From JAAYXS01 sp043820985 (lineage in GTDB: Bacteria; Planctomycetota; Phycisphaerae; UBA1845; Fen-1342): a stretch of 64,000 bases of DNA. The stretch spans positions 1-64,000 of the forward strand of contig JBDRDH010000139.1 of the NCBI GenBank assembly GCA_043820985.1, in the 5' to 3' direction. Both the position numbers and the translations under genes were made by a program. Of this stretch, positions 42,661 to 51,697 are shown one piece after another (the stretch's first letter is position 1; each line of letters opens with the position of its first letter). A model generated the notes under the pieces. The model had not been told where the DNA came from. It saw nothing but the letters and a program-made list of their open reading frames with translations, and searched no databases.

Positions 42661-43419
42661 ATGAGTACGACAGACTCCCACACCGTCCTGGCGATTGGGG
42701 CTCATCCAGGAACACTCGAATTGCTATGTGGGGGAACGTTGATCCTGCTGCACCAGCGTGGCTGGCGGATTGTCATGGCCACCATGACACCTGGGAATCC
42801 CGCGCTGGATGCGCGGCCCGCGAAGAAGTTTGCGCAGGCTCAGATATCGGCTGCCAACCAGTCGGCACAACTCGTCGCCGGTGAATATCAGTGCCTCGAA
42901 TCCGTCGATTTCATGATCTTCTTCAACGACGCGCCCTGCCGGCGTGTAACCGGGCTGGTCCGTGCCACGGCTCCAGATATCGTGCTGACACACTCCGCCG
43001 TGGATGGAGTGGCCGACAACGAGGAAACCAGCCGCATCGTGCACCAGGCTTGTACCCACGCTCCGGATGCGGACTATGAGTCCGAGGGCTGGGCGCCAGG
43101 TTTGGCGCCTCTGCCGCGGGTACCAGCGTTGTACTATCTGGATCCCGCCGATGGTCGCGATTTTCTGGGCCGTCCGATACGTACGGCTCTGGTAGTCGAT
43201 GTATCGGGGGTCGTCGAAACGAAAGACAAAATGCTCGCCAAGTACGGGGAAGCGTACCACGGCACATTCAGGACACGTATGCGCGAGTTAGGGAGCCAGC
43301 GAGGCCGTGAGGCGGGCTGCTCATTCGGTGAAGGGCTGCGCCGACATACCGGTGAGGCCTTTCCGCGCCACGATCAGTTCGGGGATACACTGGATTCACT
43401 GCTTCATGCAATCTCCTGA
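42661..43419 (+). CDS. PIG-L/LmbE-fold protein with degenerate metal site
   Basis: The 252-residue protein aligns by eye with PIG-L deacetylases (VLAIGAHPGTLELLCGGTLI; PDIVLTHSAVDG; YLDPADGRDF). The hallmark AHPDDxE reads AHPGTLE, so the catalytic Asp and a zinc-ligand Asp are replaced by Gly and Thr. The distal His of the DH motif reads ADNEET, so the third ligand is also lost. Deacetylase activity is unlikely; a binding or regulatory role is possible. AAGGAG seven bases before ATG 42661 defines the start. Confidence 0.8.
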   Translation: MSTTDSHTVLAIGAHPGTLELLCGGTLILLHQRGWRIVMATMTPGNPALDARPAKKFAQAQISAANQSAQLVAGEYQCLESVDFMIFFNDAPCRRVTGLVRATAPDIVLTHSAVDGVADNEETSRIVHQACTHAPDADYESEGWAPGLAPLPRVPALYYLDPADGRDFLGRPIRTALVVDVSGVVETKDKMLAKYGEAYHGTFRTRMRELGSQRGREAGCSFGEGLRRHTGEAFPRHDQFGDTLDSLLHAIS

Positions 43420-43534
43420 ACGCGACCGACCCGGTGACCGTGGGGACTTCCCGCCACACAGTCGGTGGAGTATTATGCGCATTCAATTGTGAGATGGGAC
43501 GGACGATCCCGCGGCACAGCGGGTGGAGTGGCAG

Positions 43535-45874
43535 ATGCCTGACAACGACACGTCCGCAAGATCGGCATCCGAGGCGGATTTCACTTTCAGATTGCCCGAC
43601 CTGACCACCGAGGGTCTGAAGGTAACCGGCTTCAGTGGTTCGGAAGGCATCAGTGAACTGTACGAGTTTCATATCGACTTCTGTTCGGACGTCGATAGCA
43701 TCGATCCCACCGCAACGGTCGGGCTGGCCTGCTTCCTGGAGATCGCCGGCAGCAGCGGCACTCGTCACGTACACGGTATCGTGCGTCGTTTTCAGCGTAT
43801 CGGCCAGGATGCCAGTGTGACCTATTATTCGGCCGATATCGTGCCGGCCCATTGGCAGCTCACCAAGCGGTACAAGAATCGCATCTTCCAGGAATGCAAC
43901 TGCTCAGACATGAGCGTGCCGGGGATCATCAAGAAGGTGCTTGAGGATGCCGGCATTCCCGAGGATCTCTTCCGTTTTGCCCTGACTGGTGAGTATGAGG
44001 TGTACGAGTATGTCGTGCAGTATCGCGAGTCGGAGATGGACTTCATCTCCCGGCTGATGGAAGAGGAGGGTATTTACTATTTTTTCGAGCACACGGACGA
44101 AGGCTACAAGATAGTCTTCGCCGACAGCGATGTGGCCCACGTGGCCAGCCCGCTCGATGCCCAGTGCCTCTATCGCGAGCCTACCGGGATGGTGCCGGAA
44201 GGTGAACACGTCTTCACCGTGCGCGACGGAGCCGAATTGCAGGTCGGTGCCACGCGCCTGACGGACTATGACTTCACCCGACCGCCCCTTGATCTACACA
44301 CCTCGGCAACCGCCGAGCGCGAGACCGCGCTGGAGATCAGCGACTACCCTGGCGAGTACACGGACAAGGACGTCGGCACCCGGCTCGTGCGGATTCGCCT
44401 GGAAGAGCAGCAGTGTCGTCGGCATGTGCTCAATATGCGGGGCACCAACCGCGGATTGCTGCCCGGCTTCACGTTCGAGCTGGATGAACACCCGCGTGCA
44501 CCGCTCAATCGCGAGTACCTCGTCACGCGCCTGGTTCACCAGGCCAGCCAGTCGCAGAGCGCTCAGGAGCAGGCCTCCGAAGCCGAGGGCCTGCAATACG
44601 AGGCCACCGTGCGGGTCATCCCTTCTGATATACCCTTCCGCGCGCCGCGCACCACGCCGCGCCCGACCGTCAAGGGCAGCCAGACGGCACTCGTCGTGGG
44701 TCCGTCCGGCGAGGAGATCTATACCGACCAGTACGGCCGCGTGAAGGTGCAGTTCCACTGGGACCTGGAGGGGGCTTACGACGAGAACAGTTCGCGCTGG
44801 ATTCGCGTCAGCCAGGGTTCGGCCGGCGGCCAGTACGGCATCATATTCCTGCCGCGCGTCGGCCAGGAAGTCATCGTGGATTTCCTGGAAGGTGATCCCG
44901 ACCGCCCGATCATCACCGGCCGCGTCTACAACGCCGACCAGATGCCGCCCTATACCCTGCCGGACGAGAAAACCAAAAGCGTCATCAAGACGCACAGCTC
45001 CAAGGGCGGGGGCGGCACCAACGAAATTCGGTTCGAGGACCTCAAAGACAGCGAGCAGGTCTTCCACTACGCCCAGAAGGACCTGCACATCCGCGTCAAC
45101 AACGACCGCGTCGAGAATGTCGACAATGACCGCCACCTGACCGTCAAGAGCAACAAGAACGAGTCGGTCGGGGGCGACCGCAGCCTGGCTGTCGGCGGCA
45201 ATCTCAAGGAGAAGATCGCGGTCGATGTCTCGACCAAGGTCGAGGGCAAAGAGTCCAAACACGTCATGGGCACGCTCACGCTGACCTGTGACAGTGACGT
45301 CGTGGAGAAATTCGGGGCCAGTCACAAGCACGAAGTCTCGATGACCTACGCCTGCAAGGCGCTGGCCATCAAGCTGGAAGCCTCGACTGGAATCGAACTG
45401 AAATGCGGCGGCAGCAGCATCGTTCTCACCCCGGCGGCCATCTTCATCGCCGGCGGCCCGCTGGTGAACATCAATACCGGCGCTGGTCCGCCGGTCGGGC
45501 CGGTGATGGCCATGGCCACCACGCCCGAGGATCCCGCCGCGCCGATCGACGCCGACACGGCCACACCCGGCTCCGACACGACGTACAACGCCGAGGCGCA
45601 GGAATACGAGGCGCTGGAGGTCGAGGTCCTGCCAGACGAGGAAGTCCCCGAAGAGCCACAGGAGGAAGTGGAACTCACCTGGATCGAGATCGAGCTGGTG
45701 GACGAGGCGGATCAGCCCTGCGCCGGCGAACGCTTCGAATTGAAACTGCCTAACGACAAGATCCGCAAGGGCACGCTCGACGCCAACGGCGTAGCGCGGG
45801 TTGACAATATCCCGCCCGGCGAATGCCAGATCTGTTTCCCGAAACTTGACGCGGATGCCTGGGAGCGAATCTGA
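43535..45874 (+). CDS. vgrG: VgrG-type contractile-injection spike protein (TssI)
   Basis: About 779 residues. N-terminal gp27-like region (TEGLKVTGFSGSEGISELYE; YVVQYRESEMDFISRLMEEE, EGIYYFFEH) and gp5-like OB-fold region (YTDQYGRVKVQFHWD; SSRWIRVSQGSAGGQYGIIF; GQEVIVDFLEGDPDRPIITG) match VgrG. The C-terminal tail (about 690-779) is an acidic linker plus a beta domain (GERFELKLPNDKIRKGTLDA), probably a cargo adaptor. GGAG six bases before ATG 43535. The next gene overlaps its stop (TGATG). No sheath or baseplate gene is in the window. Confidence 0.94.
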   Translation: MPDNDTSARSASEADFTFRLPDLTTEGLKVTGFSGSEGISELYEFHIDFCSDVDSIDPTATVGLACFLEIAGSSGTRHVHGIVRRFQRIGQDASVTYYSADIVPAHWQLTKRYKNRIFQECNCSDMSVPGIIKKVLEDAGIPEDLFRFALTGEYEVYEYVVQYRESEMDFISRLMEEEGIYYFFEHTDEGYKIVFADSDVAHVASPLDAQCLYREPTGMVPEGEHVFTVRDGAELQVGATRLTDYDFTRPPLDLHTSATAERETALEISDYPGEYTDKDVGTRLVRIRLEEQQCRRHVLNMRGTNRGLLPGFTFELDEHPRAPLNREYLVTRLVHQASQSQSAQEQASEAEGLQYEATVRVIPSDIPFRAPRTTPRPTVKGSQTALVVGPSGEEIYTDQYGRVKVQFHWDLEGAYDENSSRWIRVSQGSAGGQYGIIFLPRVGQEVIVDFLEGDPDRPIITGRVYNADQMPPYTLPDEKTKSVIKTHSSKGGGGTNEIRFEDLKDSEQVFHYAQKDLHIRVNNDRVENVDNDRHLTVKSNKNESVGGDRSLAVGGNLKEKIAVDVSTKVEGKESKHVMGTLTLTCDSDVVEKFGASHKHEVSMTYACKALAIKLEASTGIELKCGGSSIVLTPAAIFIAGGPLVNINTGAGPPVGPVMAMATTPEDPAAPIDADTATPGSDTTYNAEAQEYEALEVEVLPDEEVPEEPQEEVELTWIEIELVDEADQPCAGERFELKLPNDKIRKGTLDANGVARVDNIPPGECQICFPKLDADAWERI

Positions 45875-46884
45875 TGGCTGGTCCTCCAGGAAACTCTGGT
45901 TCTAGTGATTTCAGTAGCCGCCTGGCGCAGGCGATGGGAAAGGCCCGCAGCGGGCAGTCACAGGACCAGGCCGCGTCCCAGGCGTCTGGTTCGCCATCCA
46001 CACAACCCGCCAGTGACGATTTCTCCGATCGCCTCTCGCAAGCCATGGCCAGAGCCCGCGGCGACGAGCCGGCCCAGCAGCCCACCGCCCCGACCGAGGA
46101 GGCCCAGAGCGCCAGCGAGCAGCAGCCGGTCGAGAGCACCGGCCCCGTCGGCACTGGTGAACACGTCGTCAGAAGCGGCGAGTGTGTCTCGTCCATCGCC
46201 AAGGACACGGGGCACTTCTGGGAAACCATCTGGAACGACTCAGGCAACAGCGAGCTACGTGCCGCCCGCGAAGATCCCAACGTGCTCCTGGCCGAAGATC
46301 GCGTGCACGTCCCCGATCTGCGCCGCAAGGAAGAGCCCGGTCAGACCGAGATGCGCCATCGTTTCCGACGCCTCGGCGAGCCGGCCATGCTGCGCATGCG
46401 GATCCTCGAAGAGGACCCGGAGTCCTTCGCGCCCGAAGAACAGCCGGAAGACACCGAACAGCAAACCGAGATCGAGGAGCCGACCGAGCGCCAGCGCCCG
46501 CCGCGGAAAGACAAGCCGCGGTCAAATCTGCGCTACGTGCTCATCATCGACGGGACGCAGCTTGAAGGCGTCACCGACGAAGATGGCGTGCTCGAGCAAC
46601 CGATTCCAGGGAATGCCCGGCGCGGGCGCCTGATTCTCGACCCCGGCGAACTCGGCCAGACGGAAATACAACTTCAACTCGGCCACCTCTCGCCGCGGAC
46701 CGAGCTGCCCGGTCTCAAGGAACGCCTGGCAAACCTAACTTTCGATTGCGGCGACCGCGGCGAAGAGGAGACCCCGCGCTTCGAGGCGGCCGTGCGCGGG
46801 TTCCAGGAGAAGTACGGTTTAGAAATCACTGGTCAGGCTGACCAGGCCACGCGCAACAAGCTGGAGGAATTGCACGGCAGTTAG
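45874..46884 (+). CDS. LysM-like and peptidoglycan-binding-domain protein in the VgrG cluster
   Basis: 336 residues: a Ser/Gln-rich start containing two similar FSxRLxQAMxxAR segments, a LysM-like region (EHVVRSGECVSSIAKDTGHF to VHVPDL, about 92-150), a charged linker, a beta domain (YVLIIDGTQLEGVTDEDGVL) that resembles the VgrG tail domain, and a C-terminal PG-binding_1 domain (FEAAVRGFQEKYGLEITGQA). It probably acts as a spike-associated cargo or adaptor that touches peptidoglycan. Starts at the TGATG overlap with vgrG. Confidence 0.78.
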   Translation: MAGPPGNSGSSDFSSRLAQAMGKARSGQSQDQAASQASGSPSTQPASDDFSDRLSQAMARARGDEPAQQPTAPTEEAQSASEQQPVESTGPVGTGEHVVRSGECVSSIAKDTGHFWETIWNDSGNSELRAAREDPNVLLAEDRVHVPDLRRKEEPGQTEMRHRFRRLGEPAMLRMRILEEDPESFAPEEQPEDTEQQTEIEEPTERQRPPRKDKPRSNLRYVLIIDGTQLEGVTDEDGVLEQPIPGNARRGRLILDPGELGQTEIQLQLGHLSPRTELPGLKERLANLTFDCGDRGEEETPRFEAAVRGFQEKYGLEITGQADQATRNKLEELHGS

Positions 46885-46907
46885 GCCGGCTTCAGGAGCA
46901 GCGCAAC

Positions 46908-48791
46908 ATGCCGCAGATAGTCACGATTACATTGAAGAAGGTGAAGCTCACGAAGCAGGTCGCCAAGCGTGGCTGCAAATCGGCGAACTTCATCGGAGCC
47001 GTCGACGGGCGCGCTTTTCCTCCCAAGTACTACGAGTCACTGCGCGGTAAGCGCATGGGCTTCGACATCTGGAAGCTGACCCACGCGCTGAACTGGACGT
47101 GTGAGGTGGACGTTACCGACGGCGGCAAGAACCGCATCACCGTCACCTTTAGCGTACACAATTCCGAAGGGCCGGTGGTTGACTACGGCACGATCACCAA
47201 GACGCTCAAATGGCCGTTCACCAAAGAAGAAGAGAAAAAGCGTATTGATCGGGCCAACGGTTTCACGCTTGAATGGAGCGTGGCCGTGCGCGGCGAGGGC
47301 AATATTATCCCCACCGCGCCCACGAACGTGACCATCCCCCGCCAGCACCGGGCCAATCCCGGTCGGGCCACCATCACCGCGCCACCGCGACTCGAACGTC
47401 TTGAGATCTGCCCGGTGCAACCGGTCCCGCCCTACAACCGCGATGAGTATCCCCAGCGCCCGCCGTTCCCAATCGGCATCCAAGCTGAAGAGAACGATCC
47501 GGCCAAGGAACCGCCGACGATCACGCACACCAGCCCGATGAACATCATCCACAACCCGGCCGTGATTCCCATCCTCAGGCCGGCGTTGCCCGCGCGGGCG
47601 CACGGAGGCGGCGATCGCACCATCCCCGTCCCGGAGTCCGAGTTACTGAACGCGGATAACGCGGCGGTTTTCGAGTACACCTGGTACAAACCCGCCAGCC
47701 TGGCTTTCACCGCGAACGACCCGCGCCTGGAGTGGTCGATCACCCCCCCCGAAAACGCCGACTTCTTCCCGCGCAATGCCAAATACGGCACCTCCGTCAA
47801 GGTTCACGGCAAGCGGCAGGGTGAAGTGACTCTGCACGTGTGTTACAAGCCGCCCGGACGCCCGGAGGTGCGCGATTTCGCCGTTGTGCGGGCCATGGTA
47901 TACCCGATTCGCAAGGTCAAATGCCGCATCAACCGGCTCTGGGCCAACAATCCCACCGGCGGAGCCGCGATACGGCCGCGCGCCAACGCTGCTTCCCTGT
48001 TCAGGATCCTGAACACCACCAACCGGCTGTTGCGCCAGATCGGCGTGGAACTCGTCCTGGATGACAATCCCACCAAGACACTCGCCACTGTCAGGGTGAA
48101 GAAGCCGGGCAACGTTGTCGTGCCGGGCATGTTCGAACTTCAGGTTGCCGCCGGGCTCACTCGCAACGTCGGCGGCACGCCGCCCGATGCCGACCTGTGC
48201 CCCGAGCGCCAGGCCGCCGCGTTAAATTGCCGACCGAACGTCCTCAACATCAATGTCATCAGGTCATTCGACGGTGGAGGCACGCGGGGGCTGTGCGTAT
48301 TCGGCCCGGCACATCCCGGTGGAGTTACTTTCCAGGATATCGGCAAACCCAGTACATCGTGGAAACGACACTCCGGCGTCGACTACGTTCCGCCGCCGAA
48401 TCGGCCGCTGCCCCCTGGGCCGAAGCGGATCAACCTGCTATCCGCCGATGACATCTTCACGCGCATAGAGACGCTCACCCAGACAGCCAATCCGGCCTAC
48501 AGCGTTACGCCAGCTAGCGCGCCCAACTTCGCGATACTGCTGGCGAGTACATCCAATCCCGGTACCGACGCCGGTCGGCTGGAATACGCCCAGGTGCTCA
48601 CGCACGAAATCGGGCACCTGTTCAACCTCAAGCATCGCGAAAAGAACCCGGCCAGCGCCACCGACGGTGACGGTCTGGACTGGCCGCGCGAGAACGTCAT
48701 GTACTGGGCCGACGACGAGCGGTCGCTGAACCTGGATATCATCCAGGCCAAATGCGCCCGGGCCAGTTCGATGCTGACCACCGCCGAGTGA
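46908..48791 (+). CDS. Putative metzincin-like zinc protease effector
   Basis: 627 residues with a C-terminal LTHEIGHLFNLKHR motif (H566, E567, H570, H576; HExxHxxxxxH) and, about 25 residues later, NVMYW, a plausible Met-turn. Metzincins normally have Gly before the third ligand; here Asn. The N-terminal 500 residues are unfamiliar and Pro-rich (IPRQHRANPGRATITAPPRL). The place between a VgrG partner and PAAR suggests a cargo protein delivered by the spike; that role is inference. No signal peptide is visible, as expected for injected cargo. Confidence 0.75.
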   Translation: MPQIVTITLKKVKLTKQVAKRGCKSANFIGAVDGRAFPPKYYESLRGKRMGFDIWKLTHALNWTCEVDVTDGGKNRITVTFSVHNSEGPVVDYGTITKTLKWPFTKEEEKKRIDRANGFTLEWSVAVRGEGNIIPTAPTNVTIPRQHRANPGRATITAPPRLERLEICPVQPVPPYNRDEYPQRPPFPIGIQAEENDPAKEPPTITHTSPMNIIHNPAVIPILRPALPARAHGGGDRTIPVPESELLNADNAAVFEYTWYKPASLAFTANDPRLEWSITPPENADFFPRNAKYGTSVKVHGKRQGEVTLHVCYKPPGRPEVRDFAVVRAMVYPIRKVKCRINRLWANNPTGGAAIRPRANAASLFRILNTTNRLLRQIGVELVLDDNPTKTLATVRVKKPGNVVVPGMFELQVAAGLTRNVGGTPPDADLCPERQAAALNCRPNVLNINVIRSFDGGGTRGLCVFGPAHPGGVTFQDIGKPSTSWKRHSGVDYVPPPNRPLPPGPKRINLLSADDIFTRIETLTQTANPAYSVTPASAPNFAILLASTSNPGTDAGRLEYAQVLTHEIGHLFNLKHREKNPASATDGDGLDWPRENVMYWADDERSLNLDIIQAKCARASSMLTTAE

Positions 48792-48829
48792 CGCTGGGCG
48801 GAGAGAGCCCCTCTGCCACGGAGCAGCCG

Positions 48830-49645
48830 ATGAACGAGAATGCACTAAAGACGCTCAAGAAGAAAAAGGCGACTGCCGACGAGCTGCTGGCGGCGGCCCG
48901 CGCGCTGGCGCAAAGTCGCGATCCGCAGGATCATGCCGGTCTGCGCGTCGCGCTGGGCGATGCCGACTTCCTTGAAGCGCTCGAGACCAAGGAAGACGAC
49001 GGCGAGTTCGAGGAACCACTGGCGGTCGAGTTGGTGCTCGAGGATATATCTAATAACGAAGCCCCCGAGAGCCACGCTATCATCGTGGGTCTCACTCAGA
49101 ATCCGACCTTTACCCATGACGCACAACGTGTCGAGGCGCTGATCAAGGCCTGCGCTGCCGTGCGACCCGCTCCACGCGAGGTGATTGCCTTCTGGGACAA
49201 GTTCTGCCAGGAACTCGACGGCTTCACACCCGTCACCATCCGCGCCCTCCTGGACAACGCCAGCGACCCGGCGCTGGAACTCTTCGAACGTAAGATGGTC
49301 GGTAACGAACACGGCGAGATATACAAGCTTGGCTGGATTTACAACTCGATCGTGCCCCGCCGCAACGAGCTGGCCATCCTGCAAAGTTGCCAGCGACTGC
49401 TGACTGGTGATCTCGCCGCGGAACTCAAACCAGCGCTGGTTGATGGGCTGTTCGATTATCGTCCGGAGGAGTGGTACCACCCCGAGCGTGTCGTCGAGCC
49501 GGCGGACCGCACACAAGCCAGCCCACCGGCGCGCGACGAGTTGCGCAAGATCGGTGAGCACGCCTTGCGCAAAATCGCTCTGACTGACGAGCAGAAAGAG
49601 GACGTGCAGAGCGTCATGGAAGGATTGTCCGCCGCGACCCCATAG
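48830..49645 (+). CDS. Unknown protein in the VgrG-PAAR cluster
   Basis: A soluble, mostly helical protein of 271 residues (KKKKATADELLAAARALAQS; SHAIIVGLTQNPTFTHDAQR; NSIVPRRNELAILQSC) that looks like short helical repeats, possibly HEAT-like. I do not recognise the family. ATG at 48830 follows GGAG. Its position directly after the putative metalloprotease makes immunity protein or loading chaperone the two natural hypotheses; neither is shown. Confidence 0.6.
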   Translation: MNENALKTLKKKKATADELLAAARALAQSRDPQDHAGLRVALGDADFLEALETKEDDGEFEEPLAVELVLEDISNNEAPESHAIIVGLTQNPTFTHDAQRVEALIKACAAVRPAPREVIAFWDKFCQELDGFTPVTIRALLDNASDPALELFERKMVGNEHGEIYKLGWIYNSIVPRRNELAILQSCQRLLTGDLAAELKPALVDGLFDYRPEEWYHPERVVEPADRTQASPPARDELRKIGEHALRKIALTDEQKEDVQSVMEGLSAATP

Positions 49646-49672
49646 TACCGGTCGGTCACCGAGGTTAGAGAT

Positions 49673-50194
49673 ATGGCAACTCCGGAAGCAATGTCGGACT
49701 ACTACGGCAACGCCCCCAAGCCGCCTGAGGAGCCGCAGTCGCCCCAGCCGTCCGAGCAGGCCCAGGCGGAGTACGACGCCGCGTTCGCTCAATACGAGGA
49801 TGACCGAGCAGCCTACGAAGAGGAAAACGGCCCGCCGCCCGAGCCCGATCCGGTGCCCGGCGCCGGCGGCGCTGGTAGCGGTGGGGGTGGCGGCGGTGGC
49901 GCGGGAATGCCGGCCGCGCGGATCGGCGACATGACCGCTCACGGCGGAGTTATCACCGTCGGCCATCCCACGACCATCATCGGTGGCATGCCCGCGGCAC
50001 GCATCAGCGATATGCACACCTGCCCGATGGTCACGGGCGTCGTACCGCACGTCGGCGGCCCGATCATCCCGCCGTGCGCCCCGACGGTCATTATCGGCGG
50101 TCTGCCCGCCGCGCGCATCAGCGACCAAGCCACCTGCGTGGGCCCGCCGGATACTATTGCCCAGGGACACCCGACCACGATGATTGGCGGCTAA
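49673..50194 (+). CDS. PAAR-domain spike tip protein
   Basis: An N-terminal acidic/Pro-rich stretch and a Gly linker precede repeated PAAR units: MPAARIGDMTAHGG, MPAARISDMHTCPM and LPAARISDQATC, with His/Cys residues that would bind the zinc at the tip. PAAR proteins cap the VgrG trimer and can carry cargo. It closes the same-strand group that starts with vgrG, which supports one transport module. Confidence 0.92.
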   Translation: MATPEAMSDYYGNAPKPPEEPQSPQPSEQAQAEYDAAFAQYEDDRAAYEEENGPPPEPDPVPGAGGAGSGGGGGGGAGMPAARIGDMTAHGGVITVGHPTTIIGGMPAARISDMHTCPMVTGVVPHVGGPIIPPCAPTVIIGGLPAARISDQATCVGPPDTIAQGHPTTMIGG

Positions 50195-50282
50195 CCGGGC
50201 GGGAAACGCCGCCAGAATCCGTGCCTCCGGCGGCAATCCCGGTTATACTCAGCCGGTCCTTGGGTCCCAGAGGGAGAGTCCT

Positions 50283-50639
50283 ATGTCGGCATCATGCATG
50301 CAAGTCAACCGGCAAGACGATCTGATCGTCGTCGAATTCGCGGAAGAAACCGATCTCAACGCACTGGAGATGGACCGAATTCGTTCTGAACTCTACGAGT
50401 TGGTGGAAGGCAATGAGAACTGCCGGATGCTGCTCGATTTTTCCAACGTGGCCTATGCCTCGTCGCAGGCCCTGGGCTGTTTGGTGACGTTACGGTTGAA
50501 AGCGGCCCGGACCGGAGCCCGATTGGCCATCGCAGCCATCCGCCCTACGCTGGCCGACATCATCAGCATGACCCACCTGGACACGCTGTTCGAGATATAT
50601 CCCACGCGCGACGAAGCGCTCGCCAAGCTGGGGGATTGA
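50283..50639 (+). CDS. STAS-domain protein (anti-sigma factor antagonist type)
   Basis: 118 residues with the STAS fold pattern: an initial beta hairpin (QVNRQDDLIVVEF), CRMLLDFSNVAYASSQALGC, where Ser stands at the usual phosphorylation position, and a helix-strand end. GGGAGAG precedes the ATG. It may regulate a sigma factor or kinase pathway by phosphorylation; no partner phosphatase or anti-sigma gene is next to it. An alternative start is at 50298. Confidence 0.85.
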   Translation: MSASCMQVNRQDDLIVVEFAEETDLNALEMDRIRSELYELVEGNENCRMLLDFSNVAYASSQALGCLVTLRLKAARTGARLAIAAIRPTLADIISMTHLDTLFEIYPTRDEALAKLGD

Positions 50640-50650
50640 CCAAGGCGGCG

Positions 50651-51577
50651 TTAACAGGCCTTCAGCGTATCCAGCACGTCTTGTAGCTTGGCGGTCGCCA
50701 GGCAGACATAGGTATCCGCCGCCCCGTAGTACATCCACAATTCATCGCCGCGCAGTAGCAGACCGGTTGGGAACACCACGTTCGGTACCAGGCCGGATTG
50801 CTCGTAGGGTGCCTCGGCCTGGAAGATCCAGTCGGGGCAGCGGGCGATCAGCTTATAAGGCTGGTCTTTATCGAGCAGCGCGATGCCGGTGCGATAGATC
50901 AGGCGCCCGCCGTAACCCTTCACGCCGTGGTAGATCAGCAACCAACCCTGGTCGGTGAGCAGAGGCGGCGGACCGGCACCGACCTTAACCGCGTCCCAGG
51001 CCGCCCCGCCACCTTCAGGCAGGACGCAGTGCGGCATACCCCAGTGAATCAGGTCGGGCGAGTAAGCCGACCAGATGTGTTCGATGCCGCCGGCGTCAGG
51101 TCGATGCAGCACCGCCCAGCGCCCGTCGAAGCGTTGCGGAAACAGGGCCGCGTCCTTGTTGTTGGGGGAGAATATCAGCCCGACGCGCTCGACATTGACC
51201 AGGTCACTGCTGCGGGCCAGGGCGACGGCGGCCCCGGCCGGCGAGTAGGCCGTATAGGTGATGTACCAGCGTCGCTCTTCCTTTAAGTAGACGACGCGCG
51301 CATCCTCGCAACCCCAGAGCTCATAACGCCATTTGGATTGGCCATAGCGCAGGAAGGGTTTGGCTTCGATCTTCCAGTTGGCGACGCCATCCCGGCTGCG
51401 GGCGATGTGGATGTTTGAGTAACCCGCCCGGTCCTCGACGCGCAATAGCAGTACGACTTCGCCATTTTGTTCGGTCGCGCCGGGATTCAGGACGGCGGCG
51501 GCGGAAAATGGCAGATCCATTGGCGTCAGGAGTGGATTTTCCGGGTGACGTTCGAAAACAGTCTTGAATGGCAACAT
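50651..51577 (-). CDS. GH130-family glycoside phosphorylase-like protein
   Basis: 308 residues with GH130 features: FERHPENPLLTP, VLNPGATEQNGEVVLLLRVE, WGCEDARVVYL, HRPDAGGI and WLLIYHGVKGYG. The family cleaves beta-mannosides (often beta-1,4 or beta-1,2) with phosphate in the cytoplasm. AGAGGA before ATG 51577. It is adjacent to a PfkB sugar kinase gene on the same strand. Substrate not determined. Confidence 0.9.
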   Translation of the reverse strand: MLPFKTVFERHPENPLLTPMDLPFSAAAVLNPGATEQNGEVVLLLRVEDRAGYSNIHIARSRDGVANWKIEAKPFLRYGQSKWRYELWGCEDARVVYLKEERRWYITYTAYSPAGAAVALARSSDLVNVERVGLIFSPNNKDAALFPQRFDGRWAVLHRPDAGGIEHIWSAYSPDLIHWGMPHCVLPEGGGAAWDAVKVGAGPPPLLTDQGWLLIYHGVKGYGGRLIYRTGIALLDKDQPYKLIARCPDWIFQAEAPYEQSGLVPNVVFPTGLLLRGDELWMYYGAADTYVCLATAKLQDVLDTLKAC

Positions 51578-51697
51578 GATCAGATCCTCTTGTTGAGCCC
51601 CTGGTCAGCAACCAATACAAATGGGGAAGTGGGAAATATCTTAACATGATTGGTCGAGAATGGGGATCTGATATGGGACATCGGGGCAAAACATGTT

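Noticed and set aside
44294..45331. Open frame of 345 codons on the minus strand
   Set aside because: Antisense of vgrG.
43535..50194. A complete type VI secretion or phage-tail locus
   Set aside because: Only spike and cargo genes are present; no sheath, tube, baseplate, ClpV or membrane-complex genes were seen.
48845..50236. Open frame of 463 codons on the minus strand
   Set aside because: Antisense of the 48830 and PAAR genes; repetitive low-complexity translation.
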